Positions 50,865 through 61,493 of a stretch of DNA of 64,000 bases are shown piece by piece. A program made the position numbers and the translations under genes. Position 1 is the stretch's first letter. Each line of letters starts with the position of its first letter. The notes under the pieces were generated by a model that was not told where the DNA came from, ran no database searches, and saw nothing but the letters and a program-made list of their open reading frames with translations. The DNA is from Mesostigma viride (Eukaryota; Streptophyta; Mesostigmatophyceae; Mesostigmatales; Mesostigmataceae). Where the stretch lies: assembly GCA_009746045.1 (NCBI GenBank), contig RPFO01000089.1:1489666-1553665 (forward strand), in the 5' to 3' direction.

Positions 50865-53236
50865 AGGGCACACCCTTAACCAGAAAAGACAGAAATATAC
50901 ACAGCAGTATCCTCCACGTGTCATGCAGCATCCCTGGAGTATAGAGCTCCTCATCTAACAACTGGCCAGTGCCATGATACTCGGTTACAACTGGTCTGAC
51001 ATGTGGCACCTGGACACCATCCACCTCCTTGAGCTTGAGGACAAACATCAATCTGAGCAGCTGGTGAACTTCTGGCAGCTCATCCACAGGTTCTGCACAG
51101 TTGGAAACTATCCACTCATGCCCAGAGGCAACAAAGCCAAGAGTCCATGCCTTAGCCATCTTGGGGCTTTGCATCATCTCGACTAACTGGCGCCAGGGAA
51201 TAGGACTGTGAGCAGCTATCTGGTACCTGTTTACCCCTAACTGCCGTGGATCAAAGGTGGTTGGGATGATCAACAGGTCCTCAGCTATGGGTTCCTGACC
51301 TTGGGGACCCTCTACTTGCTGACTCTTAACAGCCTTCACCGCCACAGCAAGACCCTGGGAATAGTGATATCTTTCAAGGGGGAGGCTGCCCCTGCCTTCT
51401 AGTGCCAACTCATCAGAGGTCAAAGTAACCCCTGGCATGCACAAGAAGTTCTGACCCAGTATGGCAGGCCCCTGATAGCCCTCTACCACACAGAACGTGG
51501 TGGGCACCCCTAAGATAGGCACACTCACTTCCCCTAGGATCTTCATGGACACCTTTCCTGAGAAATCAGACACAGCAAGGCAACTGGGATGGGACATCTG
51601 CAAGCCTACAGCATCCTCTTCCCTGATGACAGACACCTGTGAGTTGGTATCTACCTCCATTGTAGCTGCCCAGCACGACCCCCACCCCGTGAGCTTGGAT
51701 ACCTTGGGATCACGCTTGCTGCGCATGAGTGCTCGGATGACGTCCGCCATGAGAGGCCCCCGGGCCTTAGGTGGCTGCCCCGTCCCCTCTGGCCTTGTGA
51801 CAGTTGCTTCAGCAGCCTCTTCCTGCTCGTCATCCTCCAGCAGGGACAGACCATCATCCACCACCAGAGGATTGTTAGCTGCTGCTGCCTGGCTCTGGCC
51901 TGGCTCCTCAACCCAACTGGGAGGGCCTGGCCCGTCTGCAGGCCAGATTGCATGTGGCCTTCTCTCCTTGACATGAGCCCAGGACAACCTGTACACGTGC
52001 CTTGGATCCTTTTCCAAAGCCACCAGGCAAGATCTGTTAGCTTCTTCCACACGAGTGACAACCCCATCCTGCCACTTCCCCCGCTTGCCTGGTATAGATG
52101 GTTCCTTCCACATCCTGACCTTCAGCCCCACCGGCTGAGGCCTCAGCACATTCCAGTTCTTGTCCTTACGTCTCAGCTGGGCAAACAGCCTGTCTGCCTT
52201 CCTAAGACTGGCCTGCACCACGTTTTCAGGCAATAAGCTATACTGCAGGGCCAGGGGAGAGACAGCCACACCATCAAAGTAATAGTTAACCCTGTGGTTC
52301 AGCTGCTCTTCTATCCCCTTACACCAGGCTGCCCTCTCTAAGGCAGATGCCACAAGTGGCACTGTCTCTGCTGCTAGCACCACTGTCTTCACTTCACATA
52401 TGGATCTCTCCACAGCCCCTTGCTGCCCATGACTCTCTCTGGGGACTACTACCAGCTTACAAGGCAGCTGGTCCTGATGCTTGAGCAAACAGTCAAACTG
52501 CAAATCTGCCTGCACACTCTTGCACACCCCAAAGCCTGGGATCAGGGCCTTCATACCCAACAACAAGTGATGCTCCTGCATACCAGGCAGAACGTCTATC
52601 AGTCTATATCTACTGAACCTGTCCACCCCCACTAATATATACAAGCCCCTAATATGCTGGATATCCATCTGGATATCGCCACGCTCTCTAGCAGGCTCCC
52701 TAGCATGGGACTGGGGTGGGTGAACAGCGTTCTCCTGGCAACCACAGTTCTCAGCAGCAGCCTGGCAAGCCTCCCACAAAGGCTCTCTCCCTAGCTTCCA
52801 AGCAAACATTGCAGCCTGCCCAGAATGCCCAAACATGTGATGCAACCTATGGCCAGCCTCAGCATAGCTCAGCACTCTCTCAGTACTGACCTGGTGAGAC
52901 GTCTGGACCGTGTGTGGGGACACATGATCCACACCTGAGGTTCCAGGGCTTCCCTGCAGGCCGTCCTGACTCCCCAAGCCAGGCCCTGCACCCTGGACCG
53001 CTCCAGGCCCTTCCAGCAAGGTCCTTTGGCCCTTCAGGCCAGCACTGACCTGCTGGAGACCCGCCACCTGCATGAGGCATAGGGAATTCAGCTGCAGCAT
53101 TGTTATTGCAATCCAGTGGAAGAACAACATCTTTACACCCTTGGTGCTGCACAAGGGGCACACCCCTATCCTTATGTACATCCAGCACACCTTCCCCAAG
53201 GGGTGATTGACTATTTACAGGGGATGGCGTAGCTAG
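50865..53236 (-). pseudogene. pol: Pol of element D, main part
   Basis: Follows the gag UGA. Linker, then integrase (LHHMFGHSGQAAMFAWKLG, IHPP-type Cys region with NCGCQ, VGVDRFSRYRLIDVL, ADLQFDCL, SHGQQGAVERSICEVKT), SH3-like tail (VRMWKEPSIPGKRGKWQDGV, HVYRLSWAHVKE), retropepsin (MEVDTNSQVSVI; EGYQGPAILGQNFLC) and the start of reverse transcriptase (VPHVRPVVTEYHGTG, WRILLCIFLSFLVKG). Except for a frame change near the start of pol, it is open until element C cuts it at 50865. The reading then resumes at 42829 and 33458. Confidence 0.88.
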
Positions 53237-53239
53237 TCA
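53237..53239 (-). other. Gag-pol UGA stop, element D
   Basis: TGA followed by CTA on the minus strand. TGA CTA is the best-known efficient eukaryotic readthrough context. Confidence 0.7.
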
Positions 53240-54604
53240 CTGCTGCCCAGACTGGCCCCCTGCCCCAGCAGGCTTGCATGGCCTTCCTGTCAGGGCACTC
53301 ACGACGCCAGTGACCCTCCTTGCCACACACAAAGCATGCTCCACCCTTCTTCCCAGACCCAGCCCCACCCTTGCCAGGCTTCCCCTGGCCTCCTTGAGAC
53401 TGCCCACCCTGCTTGCCCTGATTGCCTTGAGCTTGGCTCTTGCCTTGCCCTTGGCCACCCTTGCCCTGCTGACCACCAGCTTGCTGGCTCCCAACAACCC
53501 CTCCTTGGGAACCTGCTCCTTTGCCACGCTGAGCCCCATTCCTCTGGCGCCTGAAGTGCCTACGCTTGTTAGGCCTTGCCCCATCACGGGCTGGGTACCC
53601 GGGGACATCACCTTGGGCCTGTACAGCGGAGGTGGCATTGCTGCCGTGGGACTGTATGGCTTTGCAGGCAGGGTCTGGCTTCCTGATACTAAGGATCACC
53701 AGCTCTAGAGCACGCAAGGACCCATCTGTCTGGTTTAGAAACATGCGGGCACTGTTCCTCCCATCCACACTCAACCCCATTCGGTCCAGGAAATAGTCTG
53801 CCAAGGCCCTATCTGTGACCAGGAAGCCATACTTGGCCCCCTTGTCTCTGATTCGGTTGAGCCTGGCCCATTCCTCTGCAACAGGGCCAATGATCTCGAA
53901 CGTGTCATACTGGTGTTTATAGTAGTTTGTGAGGTTTAGAACCTTGTCTGAAAACTCCTCCCTCAGTCCATCCAGGAACTGTGCCCAGGTTAGCTTGTCC
54001 TTCACAGCCACTCTAGTCTTTTCCCGCACACGTTCTGAGGAATCCCTGTTGCATGTGGACGAGTGAAACACCTGCACTAGATTCACAGTGGGGTCCACGG
54101 AGAGCACCACCAGCTCCATGTCCTCAAGCCACTTATCCAGTGCTTCCTGCGCTAATGGTGGACAGAGAGGCTTTTGGCCATTCATGACGGACACCGCGCT
54201 CATATGAGGCCTCGACCCCGGTAATGCCCTAACTGTCTCAGCCACAGCGGGCGTCACAGTACAGTAACGACACCACTCGGGCCAGCAGGGTTGGGGGAGG
54301 GCACGTCTACATGACGACGCTTACCATTGTCGTCAGAGGACAAGTCCCTCTTACGTTTCTCCAGCGTTGGTTGTCCGCCAGCCACCAGCACAGCATCCGA
54401 AGGCCACTCCGCCCGCGCCCGCTTGGCCTCCTCCACCGCCTCCTCATGTTTGCGCTTGCCTCCCGGCCTCTTGCTCCCGTCACCGTTGCTAGCAGGGATC
54501 GCTTCCCCCGCCATGGGCTCCTTCTCCTTTCGCACCTCCTGGCCCGCATTCGCAGGCCTCTCCTCCTCGCCTTTGTCGCCGTCGCCAGCCTTCCCACGAG
54601 GCAT
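53237..54604 (-). pseudogene. gag: Gag of element D, frameshifted
   Basis: Starts at ATG 54604 (MPRGKAGDGDKGEEE), Lys/Glu-rich for about 115 residues, with a frame change near 54260 into VAETVRALPGSRPHMS. The shell region is full length (LDKWLEDMELVVLSVDPTVN, EEFSDKVLNLTNYYKHQYD, EWARLNRIRDKGAKYGFLV, ALADYFLDRMGLSVDGRNSA). A Gln/Gly-rich tract and the zinc knuckle CFVCGKEGHWRREC follow. A further one-base slip just after the knuckle hides the original end, KPAGAGGQSGQQ then TGA at 53237-53239. Confidence 0.82.
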
Positions 54605-54726
54605 TATAATATGTACAAAGCGACACTGCAACACGCAAGGTTATGCAAAAGAAGACAGGAATTCAAGCGTCGGGCAGCTCCTCTGCCTCGCGCTCTGCCT
54701 CAGCTGCGGCTTCCCTCTCCCGCTCT

Positions 54727-55806
54727 TCAGCAGTACGTGGCAGCCACCGGCGTCCTCACCCGAGGAATAGCTCGCACCTCCTCCTCAGAATAATGTCCAA
54801 GAAGGCGACTGACGGGCCTCCCGTCTGAGGTTTGGTCAAACGGCACACGCCGCTCGTTAGGGCGTCTGCCCCACACCAGGTTACGCACCCAGCGTCCTCC
54901 CCCACCTCGTCGCTCGTTGTATGCCCCACTGCCGTAAGTGCTGTAGTCGTGCAACGGCTCCGGCGGGACGTGATAATCTGCACGCTGTCGCTCGGAGAAC
55001 CCTGCTGCAGAACCGCCCCCCTCGTCCAACTGCTGGGACGAGCGTGTAATGATACCCGACGGGCGGTCGACGAACTCGTCGTGCACTGCCTGCGGAGACA
55101 GGTCCCGACCTGTGACGATTTCCACCGACGGACCGTATGCACCGGGGGCTCCAACAACACGAGGAGTGTCTAATGTTGACCAGATGCCGGCGGGACGCGT
55201 GGTTATAAGCCACCGATCTGCGTGGCCCCGCGACTCCTGGAGCAAAATGTTAACGAGGTGCTCACAGGTTTGAGCAACTACTTCTTGCGAGGACCAGGGG
55301 CTGTCCTGCTCACGCACCTGCGCGTCACGCACAAGGTGTGAAGCGTTCGTCCCTTCGCCGAGGAAGCTTGTTGCGACCCAATGGTTAAACAATCGGGTGG
55401 CACCAAGACTTATCGCGACCAACTGGCCCAACGCTTCCCGAGCGAGATCCAAACCGTGCAGCGTTACGTGACCCCCTTGATAGGCGATTTCAAGGCTGTA
55501 AATGAGCGCTGCGACCTTGTCTCTCAGCGCAATCAAGCGCTCGACCGTCACACGACTCGTCTCCCCGGGAGAAGTCGTGGCCCGCACACGCATCACAACA
55601 GGATCGTTGGCAGACGGCCCTTCTGCGTTGCCGAAGACGGCTACCCAGCCTCCTCGCGCTAAGCCTCTCGCCAGATGCGCAGCTTGTACAAACGTCGACG
55701 CGGTTTCCGGCCGGCTATACGGGTGCAGAGGTCCTTCTGCCTCCTGCCGCGGCACTGCCGCTCCTTGGCTTGGCGATTGCTCAAGCGCCGGAATGTCTTC
55801 CGACAT
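54727..55806 (-). CDS. Extra ORF (ORF0) of element D
   Basis: 359 residues from ATG 55806 (MSEDIPALEQSPS), 27 bp after the 5' LTR, intact, upstream of gag and in its own frame. N-terminal 60 residues are disordered; the middle is helical (VTVERLIALRDKVAALIYSL, LAREALGQLVAISLGATRL, EVVAQTCEHLVNILLQES); the C-terminal 130 residues are Gly/Arg/Tyr-rich (YSTYGSGAYNERRGGGGRW, NLVWGRRPNERRV). No known domain. That it stays open in the oldest copy while gag and pol have frame breaks is notable. May act with Gag; this is a guess. Confidence 0.65.
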   Translation of the reverse strand: MSEDIPALEQSPSQGAAVPRQEAEGPLHPYSRPETASTFVQAAHLARGLARGGWVAVFGNAEGPSANDPVVMRVRATTSPGETSRVTVERLIALRDKVAALIYSLEIAYQGGHVTLHGLDLAREALGQLVAISLGATRLFNHWVATSFLGEGTNASHLVRDAQVREQDSPWSSQEVVAQTCEHLVNILLQESRGHADRWLITTRPAGIWSTLDTPRVVGAPGAYGPSVEIVTGRDLSPQAVHDEFVDRPSGIITRSSQQLDEGGGSAAGFSERQRADYHVPPEPLHDYSTYGSGAYNERRGGGGRWVRNLVWGRRPNERRVPFDQTSDGRPVSRLLGHYSEEEVRAIPRVRTPVAATYC

Positions 55807-55833
55807 GAAATGCGCCACAGAAGCAATAGTACG

Positions 55834-56479
55834 AGTTAGCAAACAAGCCCAGAGCGTGTGAGCTCTTGGTCTTTCACGCCGAGTTGAGCCAATTGCTGGG
55901 GGACAGCAACCTTTAGCCCAAACACCAAGCCACACCTTGTTGGTCACTTCCACGTTCAAGTGGGCAACCAGAGCGCGTGCTTCCGAGATAGCTTGGCCAT
56001 CCCCATGACCAAGCTATATGCCTCTTTGTTGCTCCTCGTTCCCATCGGCGTGACGAGGCACATTGCAGGCTTGCTAGCAAATCCTCAACGTCCACTGGCA
56101 TCCTTGCAGAGCCAGGACGAACTGGATTTACCTAGCCACCTGCAACCTAGGAAGTACAGGACCTGTCACAAGCCTGCAAGACCTAGTATCCTTGCAGCCT
56201 TGTGCCAGTTCCAGTACCCCACCAGTCCCAGGCTGCTGTCCCTCCTGGTCTACGTGGACTACAGTCACGTGATAGACAGGCTAAGCCTGTGCAGGCACGG
56301 CCTGCCACGTGTCCTGTCCACTGCCCCAGAGGGTTGCACCCTCGCCGGCCGCGGACGGCTAGGACTTCGGGATCTCATATCTTTCTCGTCCCTTGTCTGT
56401 TTCAGGCGGTCAGCACGGCGTTGGAAAGGTCTTTCCAAACTGCATCCACTTAGCATATTGGCCGCCCAAAATGCTAACT
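55834..56479 (-). repeat. 5' LTR of element D
   Basis: 646 bp. On the minus strand it starts AGTTAGCATTTTGG and ends TTGCTAACT. Similar throughout to the LTR of A (for example acagacaaggga, ggacaggacacgtggcagg, gcctgcacaggcttagcct). The terminal hairpin is stem TTAGCATTTTGG, loop gcgg, stem CCAATATGCTAA. The right flank starts CGTAT; the partner duplication is lost with the other end. Confidence 0.85.
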
Positions 56480-58281
56480 CGTATCATGCTCCACCATATA
56501 TTCCCAAATATTACAGGTGGGGGGACATGCAGCCCCAGATTTTCAGGTCGTTCTGATGAGCGCAGCTCTAGTTGATGGATTTCCTAGGTAGCCACCTGTG
56601 ACGAAGCTAAGGGAGGTTTTTTAGTGTATCTTACCACATAAACACCCCTTTATCCATCCAAACCATGCAAAAACTGGCCAAACCACATGCTGCCAACCTC
56701 TGCACATACGTTACCTCCTATAACACAGGCAAGGTTTGACGCCATTCTGGCAAGAACTGCCCAAGTTACAACCATTCCAAGACGGCCACCCATGTAGACA
56801 CTACAAGGAAATTAGAGTAACTATTCAGCCACACTAGCACCTCCTTCTTCATCAAAGACATCTGCAAACTGACCAAAGCACACATAATTAACTCTTGCAC
56901 GCTGACGGCAACGCATGCTCAACGTAGGGGGTCATTGTGACAAGAACTACTCAAGTTGATGGGCTTCCTATACGACCACCTGACAAGGCGCTACGGACCA
57001 CTCAGTAAGTTAGTTACCCCACAGTGCCACTTCATATGCCATCCAACATGCACCAAAACCATGCTGAGTATGTTTACAAAGTACAAAGGGGTGGCCACGC
57101 ACCTCATATGTCTTCATCATCCCTCCAGCATGGCCAGCCTTGTAAATATGTTCATAGCCTTGAGGATGGTAGCCCTAATATGCCTAAGCAGCATTTCATA
57201 TGTTTCTCCTAGGTTAGAGTGTAAGGTTGATGACAACAAAGCTAATCAACTCAACAACACCTCCTAAACTGTCCTCCCCGGCACGGATGACAAACTGGGA
57301 CTATGGAGGGCAAGGAACCAAGTAGGAACATGGTATATATAGGTTGCATGCAGTCATGCATGTCAACCATGGTTGGCTCAGCACATTGTAGTCTTGTCAC
57401 ATAATCATAACAAAGGAAAGCTCAAACAACCATTGGTGCCAGCTATCTACATGCAGTCACACAAATGCAATATCTCAAACATCGTCATCACTATAACACT
57501 TCCATCCCTGCACGATAAAATGCAAAGAAACCATTGGCGGGCCTTCAGCGCATGAGCGCTGTGATGCCGCTGCGAAGAGAGGGTGCGTCACTCTCACACA
57601 ACAAGAAGCGTCCATGCGCACAACATCCTTGCCGGAACACGTTTTATGAAATGCCTTATACCTTCCTGAAGAGCTATAGGCTGCGACTGAAGCGGCCCTG
57701 ATCACGACATCAACGAAAACAATCTAAAGCTGCCAGGTATTCGACAACACAACGGCAAGCGACGGCGAGCTAGCTGGCGGAAACTGCCCAAAAAGAGCGC
57801 AAAAAACTTCGAACGATGAGCTCATACAAGAAAGCACTGATAGCAGATAACATTCGCGACAAATCTGTACCTCGCCCTCGTAAATCCCTCGCCCAAGCGC
57901 GCAACAATGTTCAGCCGTTCTTCCATGGACAGGTCAGACACACACTGCGCAGGTCTGAACAATTACTTACCGATAATGGCCAAAAATCTGGCAAAAAGCA
58001 CCAGCTCGGTTTAGAATTCGATGCAACCGATATTAACGCCTGCTTCACGGTCAGAACAACCCCAACAACCGCGATTTTACAGCCGCTATCATGAATTCTA
58101 TTTCATTCCGCGCCACCAAAAAAATTCAGATTACCCCCCATGCCGATGGCATAAAAAAACGACAGCGATATTGTAAACCAGCTTATTTCCGCCACAAGCT
58201 AACATTATAAACTCATAGTTTTTTAGATTCGAGTAAAATTTTTGCATTTTGCCTTCCCTATAGTGTGGTAGTTTTGCCTGA
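56480..58281. other. Noncoding flank of element D
   Basis: AT-rich with no convincing gene. A short Lys-rich frame at 57816-58094 (92 residues, MSSYKKALIADNIRDK) starts with ATG but has no recognisable domain and could be a first exon or chance. No repeat relationship to the rest of the window was noticed. Confidence 0.4.
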
Positions 58282-58402
58282 ACGCAGTCGCCATGGCCAC
58301 TTCCGCAAGGGGTGCACGCACCGTACACGTGAAATTTATGACCTTCGGTTCCGGCGTGAATTTTTTGGCGCCAAAAAATTCGGGCACGTCCCGTCCCCTT
58401 AA
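58282..58402 (-). repeat. Transposon end related to the TTAA element at 61494
   Basis: On the minus strand: TTAA, GGGGACGGGACGTGCCC, ttttttggcgccaaaaaattc, then cacggtgc...cacccc...ggccatggcg. The same order of blocks appears at 61490-61590 in the opposite orientation. The partner end of this copy was not found, so it is probably a truncated or solo end. Confidence 0.55.
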
Positions 58403-58681
58403 TTAACTAATTAATTGTGACCAGCCTGCAGCTATTACGCAAGGCACCACGGTGTCTTTCTAAGACGCATACGCTGATATATTTTCCCGACGCCATTACG
58501 CACTACTATGGCCAGCAAACGCTCCTCTGCGCAACGCAGCCTGGCGGCTGCACTCGGCCCCGAAAATACGTCTGCAGCTCCGGCTGCAGCTTCGCCCACC
58601 GGCCCAGAAGGCAGCGGCGCCACTAGCCAAGCTCTAGTGGTCGCCCAGCCTCGCCCAGCCAGTTAGGTTAAATAGTGCCGG

Positions 58682-58833
58682 GTTCCGGCAAGTGCCTAAC
58701 TAAAACCTTGCCTCGTGGAGGGGGGTCGAAGAGCCCGAGACATCCGCCTAGGTCGCTGAGCACGCAAATGATATTGTGCCGGAGCTGCCTCAGTGAGGAT
58801 TCGAACCCCTGACCTCCAAGGTGCACAGGTTTT
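58682..58833 (-). repeat. tRNA-derived SINE-like element flanked by a 21-bp direct repeat
   Basis: A 152-bp segment flanked by direct repeats (agttaggttaaatagtgcc plus gg at 58661-58681 and 58834-58854), the size of a retroposition target duplication. On the minus strand it contains a perfect polymerase III B box GGTTCGAATCC (about 58797-58807). Related in block order to 3356-3601. No A box recognised. Confidence 0.6.
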
Positions 58834-58901
58834 AGTTAGGTTAAATAGTGCCGGAACCTTTTGCCGCCTGAGGCAAATCGGTCCGTCACACTATTTTGCC
58901 C

Positions 58902-58971
58902 GGAATAACCACTTCCGAGCACCCAAGTTAATTCGGCCGAATAAACTTGGGTGCTCGGAAGTGGTTATTCC
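58902..58971. repeat. Perfect 28-bp inverted repeat with 14-bp loop
   Basis: Arms ggaataaccacttccgagc... and its exact complement around an aattcggccgaata loop. It lies exactly at the border between the SINE-like region and the integrase fragment, and may be a small foldback element or the scar of one. Confidence 0.75.
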
Positions 58972-60003
58972 ATGGGAGAATAATACTTCTTAATGCTATG
59001 ACAGCTCACCCTGTGAGGCTTTCCATTGGTATTGTGCTTGACATCCACTGTCTTGCCATTTTTGGTAAATCCACGGATGGTAACTGGACCTAGCCAAGTT
59101 CCAACCTTACCAAAGCTGTTTTCCTTGTAATAGAGGACTTGATCACCTTTTTGGAATACTGGCCTGGGATGGGTTGTATCTTTTTCTGCCAGTTTTGCTG
59201 AGGTTTGTGCACGTGCAGTGTTGTACAGTGCTATCACCTCTGGGGGATATACGCCTGCCTGCAGTCCTGCTGGGATGACCTCACCCCACTTGGCATACAG
59301 GTCTCATGTTTAGGGTTGTGCACATTTCATGACACCAGAGTGCCCTGTCACAATATACCCCTGAAGTAGCATCCTTGGAGGGATTTTTAGCTAGTAGGGT
59401 TTTGACAGGTCTGATGGTTCTTTCAATGACCCCCTGACCTTCATGATCTTCCAGCCCAGCAATCTCTATTGCTTCATGCACACCCTTCCCGGTCAGTCAG
59501 ACAGGAAAATTGTTGATCAAGCAAAATTCTGTCAACTGGATAGAATCTGGGTAAAGCAATCATTAGTGCAACACGTAGCTGCCCTGCTGACATGCCAGCA
59601 GGTAGTGGTTCCATGACTGTGAACCTGGACCATGAGTCTTTTAGGATCAGGTAGGGTCGGACATCCTTGTTGATGTGCATTACATCCCCCACTATCATGC
59701 CTCTAGTGGTGGATGGGGTTGCAGTATGCCAGTTTGAGTTTTGGGGCTGTTAAACTGACAGTCTTGACAGTTCTGTCGAGCCAGTTTTACTGCATTCCTG
59801 AGTTGTTTTCCCATGCTACTACCCCCCAGGCGTTTTGCCAGATCCTTAGCCACTGTTGTTTCATGACCCATGGCTAAGTGCAGCTGGTGAGCAAGCTCCT
59901 TGATATCAATGGAGTTGTCAACAGTGGGGGTTAGTGCTTTGATATAGGGTTCCAGTACAGGGTTACTATTGGGAGGACAGAAGTCTTGCTGCCTCAAAAT
60001 CAA
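58972..60003 (-). pseudogene. Integrase fragment of a fifth retroelement
   Basis: Minus-strand pieces in overlapping frames: zinc-binding part (ELAHQLHLAMGHETT, ARQNCQDCQFNSP), core (GDVMHINKDVRPYLILKDSW, VDRILLDQQFSCL, DHEGQGVIERTIRPVKTLL) and an SH3-like C-terminal tail (FQKGDQVLYYKENSFGKVGT, VSCHSIKKYYSP). The order and the GQGVIER...VK motif match the integrases of elements A-D, but this one is diverged and keeps a clearer H-H-C-C finger. Three frame changes; no protease, reverse transcriptase or LTR nearby. Confidence 0.75.
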
Positions 60004-61489
60004 TCAGGCCTTTGCTGCACCATCCCCAATGCAAATAAGATCATCATCCTCAGAGTAGCCAAGGTGAGAGAACTCACTGTTGTTTGGGTTGAACCGGGGT
60101 CGGTTGCAGCGGGAGCCTGGAGCCAGGTTGTGCCTCGTGTAGTGTTGCGGCCCGACCCTTAGAATGGGCGCAACAATGGAATAAATTACATAGGCAGTTT
60201 GGCCTGTCGTTCTAATTTGTATGGAACTTTGATAGTTAAGTGATTTGGACTAGTTATTTTTGGACCTAGGTTGAGATAATATGCGACCTTCTATGTAGGG
60301 GCCGGTGCAGTTGCGCCGCGCTGGTTGAGATCTTGCCTGTACTTATATGCGTGGATCCTGTAGTTGAGGGTCGATGTCGACCCGAGGATCTTGTATGGAA
60401 TGCATGCTTTGGAATTCTCTAGAGGGTCGGCGCTGTATCGGCGCCGTCACAGGCCTAGGTTAAATTGGTCCGAGGACAAGAGTCTCGTCCTCTTGGTTTA
60501 ATGAATGTTAAGTGCGATGACGCCTTCGTATTGAGCCTGGGGCAACTATCCATTTGTAATTGGTGTTGCTAGCCTTTACAAGTGTGTATCAATTAGCTTG
60601 GCATCAAGCCGCGGTGCCAGATATCTCACGACTCACGTCGTGAAGCGCAATCTACGTTAGGCCACCTTGAATCTTCCTAATACCGGCATGGTTGATCTTT
60701 CGCTACGTAGCTCAGGTTAGGAGTGTAAATCCTGGGAGGTAACACTGGTTATCGGAGGGAAATGTGCTGGCAAGGTTAGCTAACTCTCGCGGAGAGAGTT
60801 AGTGTAGCCAGTTAGGAAACCAAGGCGGAGCTTGGGGTAGATAGAGGTTCCTGTATTCAACGATCGCTGGACAGGTCGGCGGCCAGTCCGTAAGGAATTC
60901 AACGACGATTAAGACGGCGAGCGGCCAGTAGGGAATACTCGGCTGGGCCAGCCATGGCCCTGTGGTGAGGTGCTGTCGACAGTAGCGGTATTACGCCCGG
61001 TTTTCAACGACACCAGAAGGTGGCGGGCGGCCAGCTCCGGGGTTCTCAACGATACCGACGATGGTGCGTCACCTAGTTTAGATTTATATTTTTAAGAGCT
61101 ATGCCCGCGGAGGGCTGGCTTAAGCGCTCTGCCTTCTTTCCGGGTCCGCACGCGTAGGGGGATTTATGTTAATTGTCGTGCTCTCTATAGGCGTTTACAT
61201 GTCGTTCGTGCCAATGGACGTCGCGGAGACGCTCATTTTGTGTGGCCAACACCAGGTCGTGGGGTGGATACCGTCTGGCTGTTGCCGACTGTGTTGTCAA
61301 CGGTGTCTGCCTCTATGTGCTCCGCGGAGGGGAGGAGAGTATTGTGCACTTGGTCGCGGAGAGCTCGTGTGTGTGCTGATAGACTCCGTCTTCTTCCTCG
61401 TTGAGTTACGTGGTAACTGCACTGCACGTAGAGGTATTCCTGGGATTCCCTTTCTCTTTCCTGCAAGCTTCTGCTAGCCTTAAGGGGAC
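60004..61489. other. Noncoding, with a degenerate repeat
   Basis: Between about 60857 and 61070 a motif of the type caacga...ggcggccag recurs four times at irregular 40-100 bp steps. A small hairpin (ctaactctc gcg gagagagttag) lies at about 60780. No gene with recognisable motifs. It could include the leader or LTR of the element whose integrase lies to the left, but no paired LTR is present. Confidence 0.4.
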
Positions 61490-61493
61490 GGTC

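Larger units (their letters stand above)
33249..56479 (-). mobile_element. AGTT-class LTR retrotransposon D, 3'-truncated host of the nest
   Basis: Runs on the minus strand from its 5' LTR (55834-56479) through an extra ORF, gag and pol. Pol is split by element C (42830-50859) and a TTAA element (33463-42786), and ends abruptly in reverse transcriptase at about 33249 next to the minisatellite. RNase H, the 3' UTR and the 3' LTR are missing. Element-D sequence occupies 50865-56479, 42791-42829 and 33249-33458. Its LTR and proteins are closest to those of element A. It is the oldest insertion of the nest. Confidence 0.88.

Noticed and set aside
54307-55213. Several overlapping Arg-rich or Leu/Ser-rich frames on both strands
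   Set aside because: Shadows of the element D gag N-terminus and extra ORF in GC-rich DNA.
58797-58807. A functional tRNA gene at the B box
   Set aside because: Only the T-arm region is tRNA-like; no complete cloverleaf could be drawn.
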